Under the pieces are notes generated by a model. It saw nothing but the letters and a program-made list of their open reading frames with translations. It was not told the DNA's origin and made no database searches. 64,000 nt of DNA from Zonotrichia leucophrys gambelii (taxonomy: Eukaryota; Chordata; Aves; Passeriformes; Passerellidae): NCBI RefSeq assembly GCF_028769735.1, contig NC_088177.1:18044599-18108598 (forward strand), in the 5' to 3' direction. Position numbers and translations under genes: made by a program. Below are positions 63,916 through 64,000 of the stretch, in pieces. Position 1 is the first letter of the stretch. Each line of letters opens with the position of its first letter.

Positions 63916-64000
63916 AAGCATGACACAAGCCTTGAAACATTTAGGGAGGGGGCATGTTATTTTAATATCCTTTTTTGTGCTTAATAGAAAAGGGGTTTGT

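Overview
This window is vertebrate nuclear DNA, almost certainly avian and probably passerine. The main evidence is three CR1 LINE 3' tails (42338-42424, 52268-52401, 61503-61562) carrying the bird-typical run of a repeated CAYAGAAT motif, a purine-rich 'ttggaagggacc'-like core and 'catctagttccaac'. A solo LTR at about 30.24-30.60 kb is also of a kind seen in songbirds, with a TATA box and an AATAAA about 96 bp apart. There are no bacterial-type operons, rRNAs or recognisable tRNAs, and nearly every open frame is short and unconvincing.

Only two pieces look protein-coding. At the left edge, a plus-strand terminal exon (686-868) follows a clean splice acceptor and has strongly coding-like codon use. 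It gives a lysine/glutamate-rich C-terminus that I cannot assign to a family. At 51422-51706 there is a candidate minus-strand terminal exon with an acceptor, a 94-codon frame and an AATAAA only 21 bp past the stop. If both are real, the genes converge and the roughly 50 kb between them is intergenic.

The most organised non-coding part is 38.4-43.1 kb. It holds a GC-rich minisatellite of about 19 bp period, two CpG islands, and three perfect matches to the CTCF core. One match is on the minus strand (38706) and two are on the plus strand (42659 and 42781), so they diverge, as is common at domain boundaries. A fourth perfect match on the minus strand at 58295 is convergent with the second island. 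This is the best candidate in the window for a functional element, here an insulator or domain boundary.

Other structure: a 22-bp hairpin fully paired in plus-strand RNA (18856-18903); a 39-bp sequence present twice, identically, 3.4 kb apart (10797 and 14229); a GATA-CACCC-GATA palindrome (13078-13098); a 44-base poly-T run (41686-41729); short tandem duplications; a TG microsatellite; and AT-rich blocks at 44-47.8 kb and 56.4-60.2 kb that look like conserved non-coding sequence, which I could not test without an alignment. I see no clearly new protein system.
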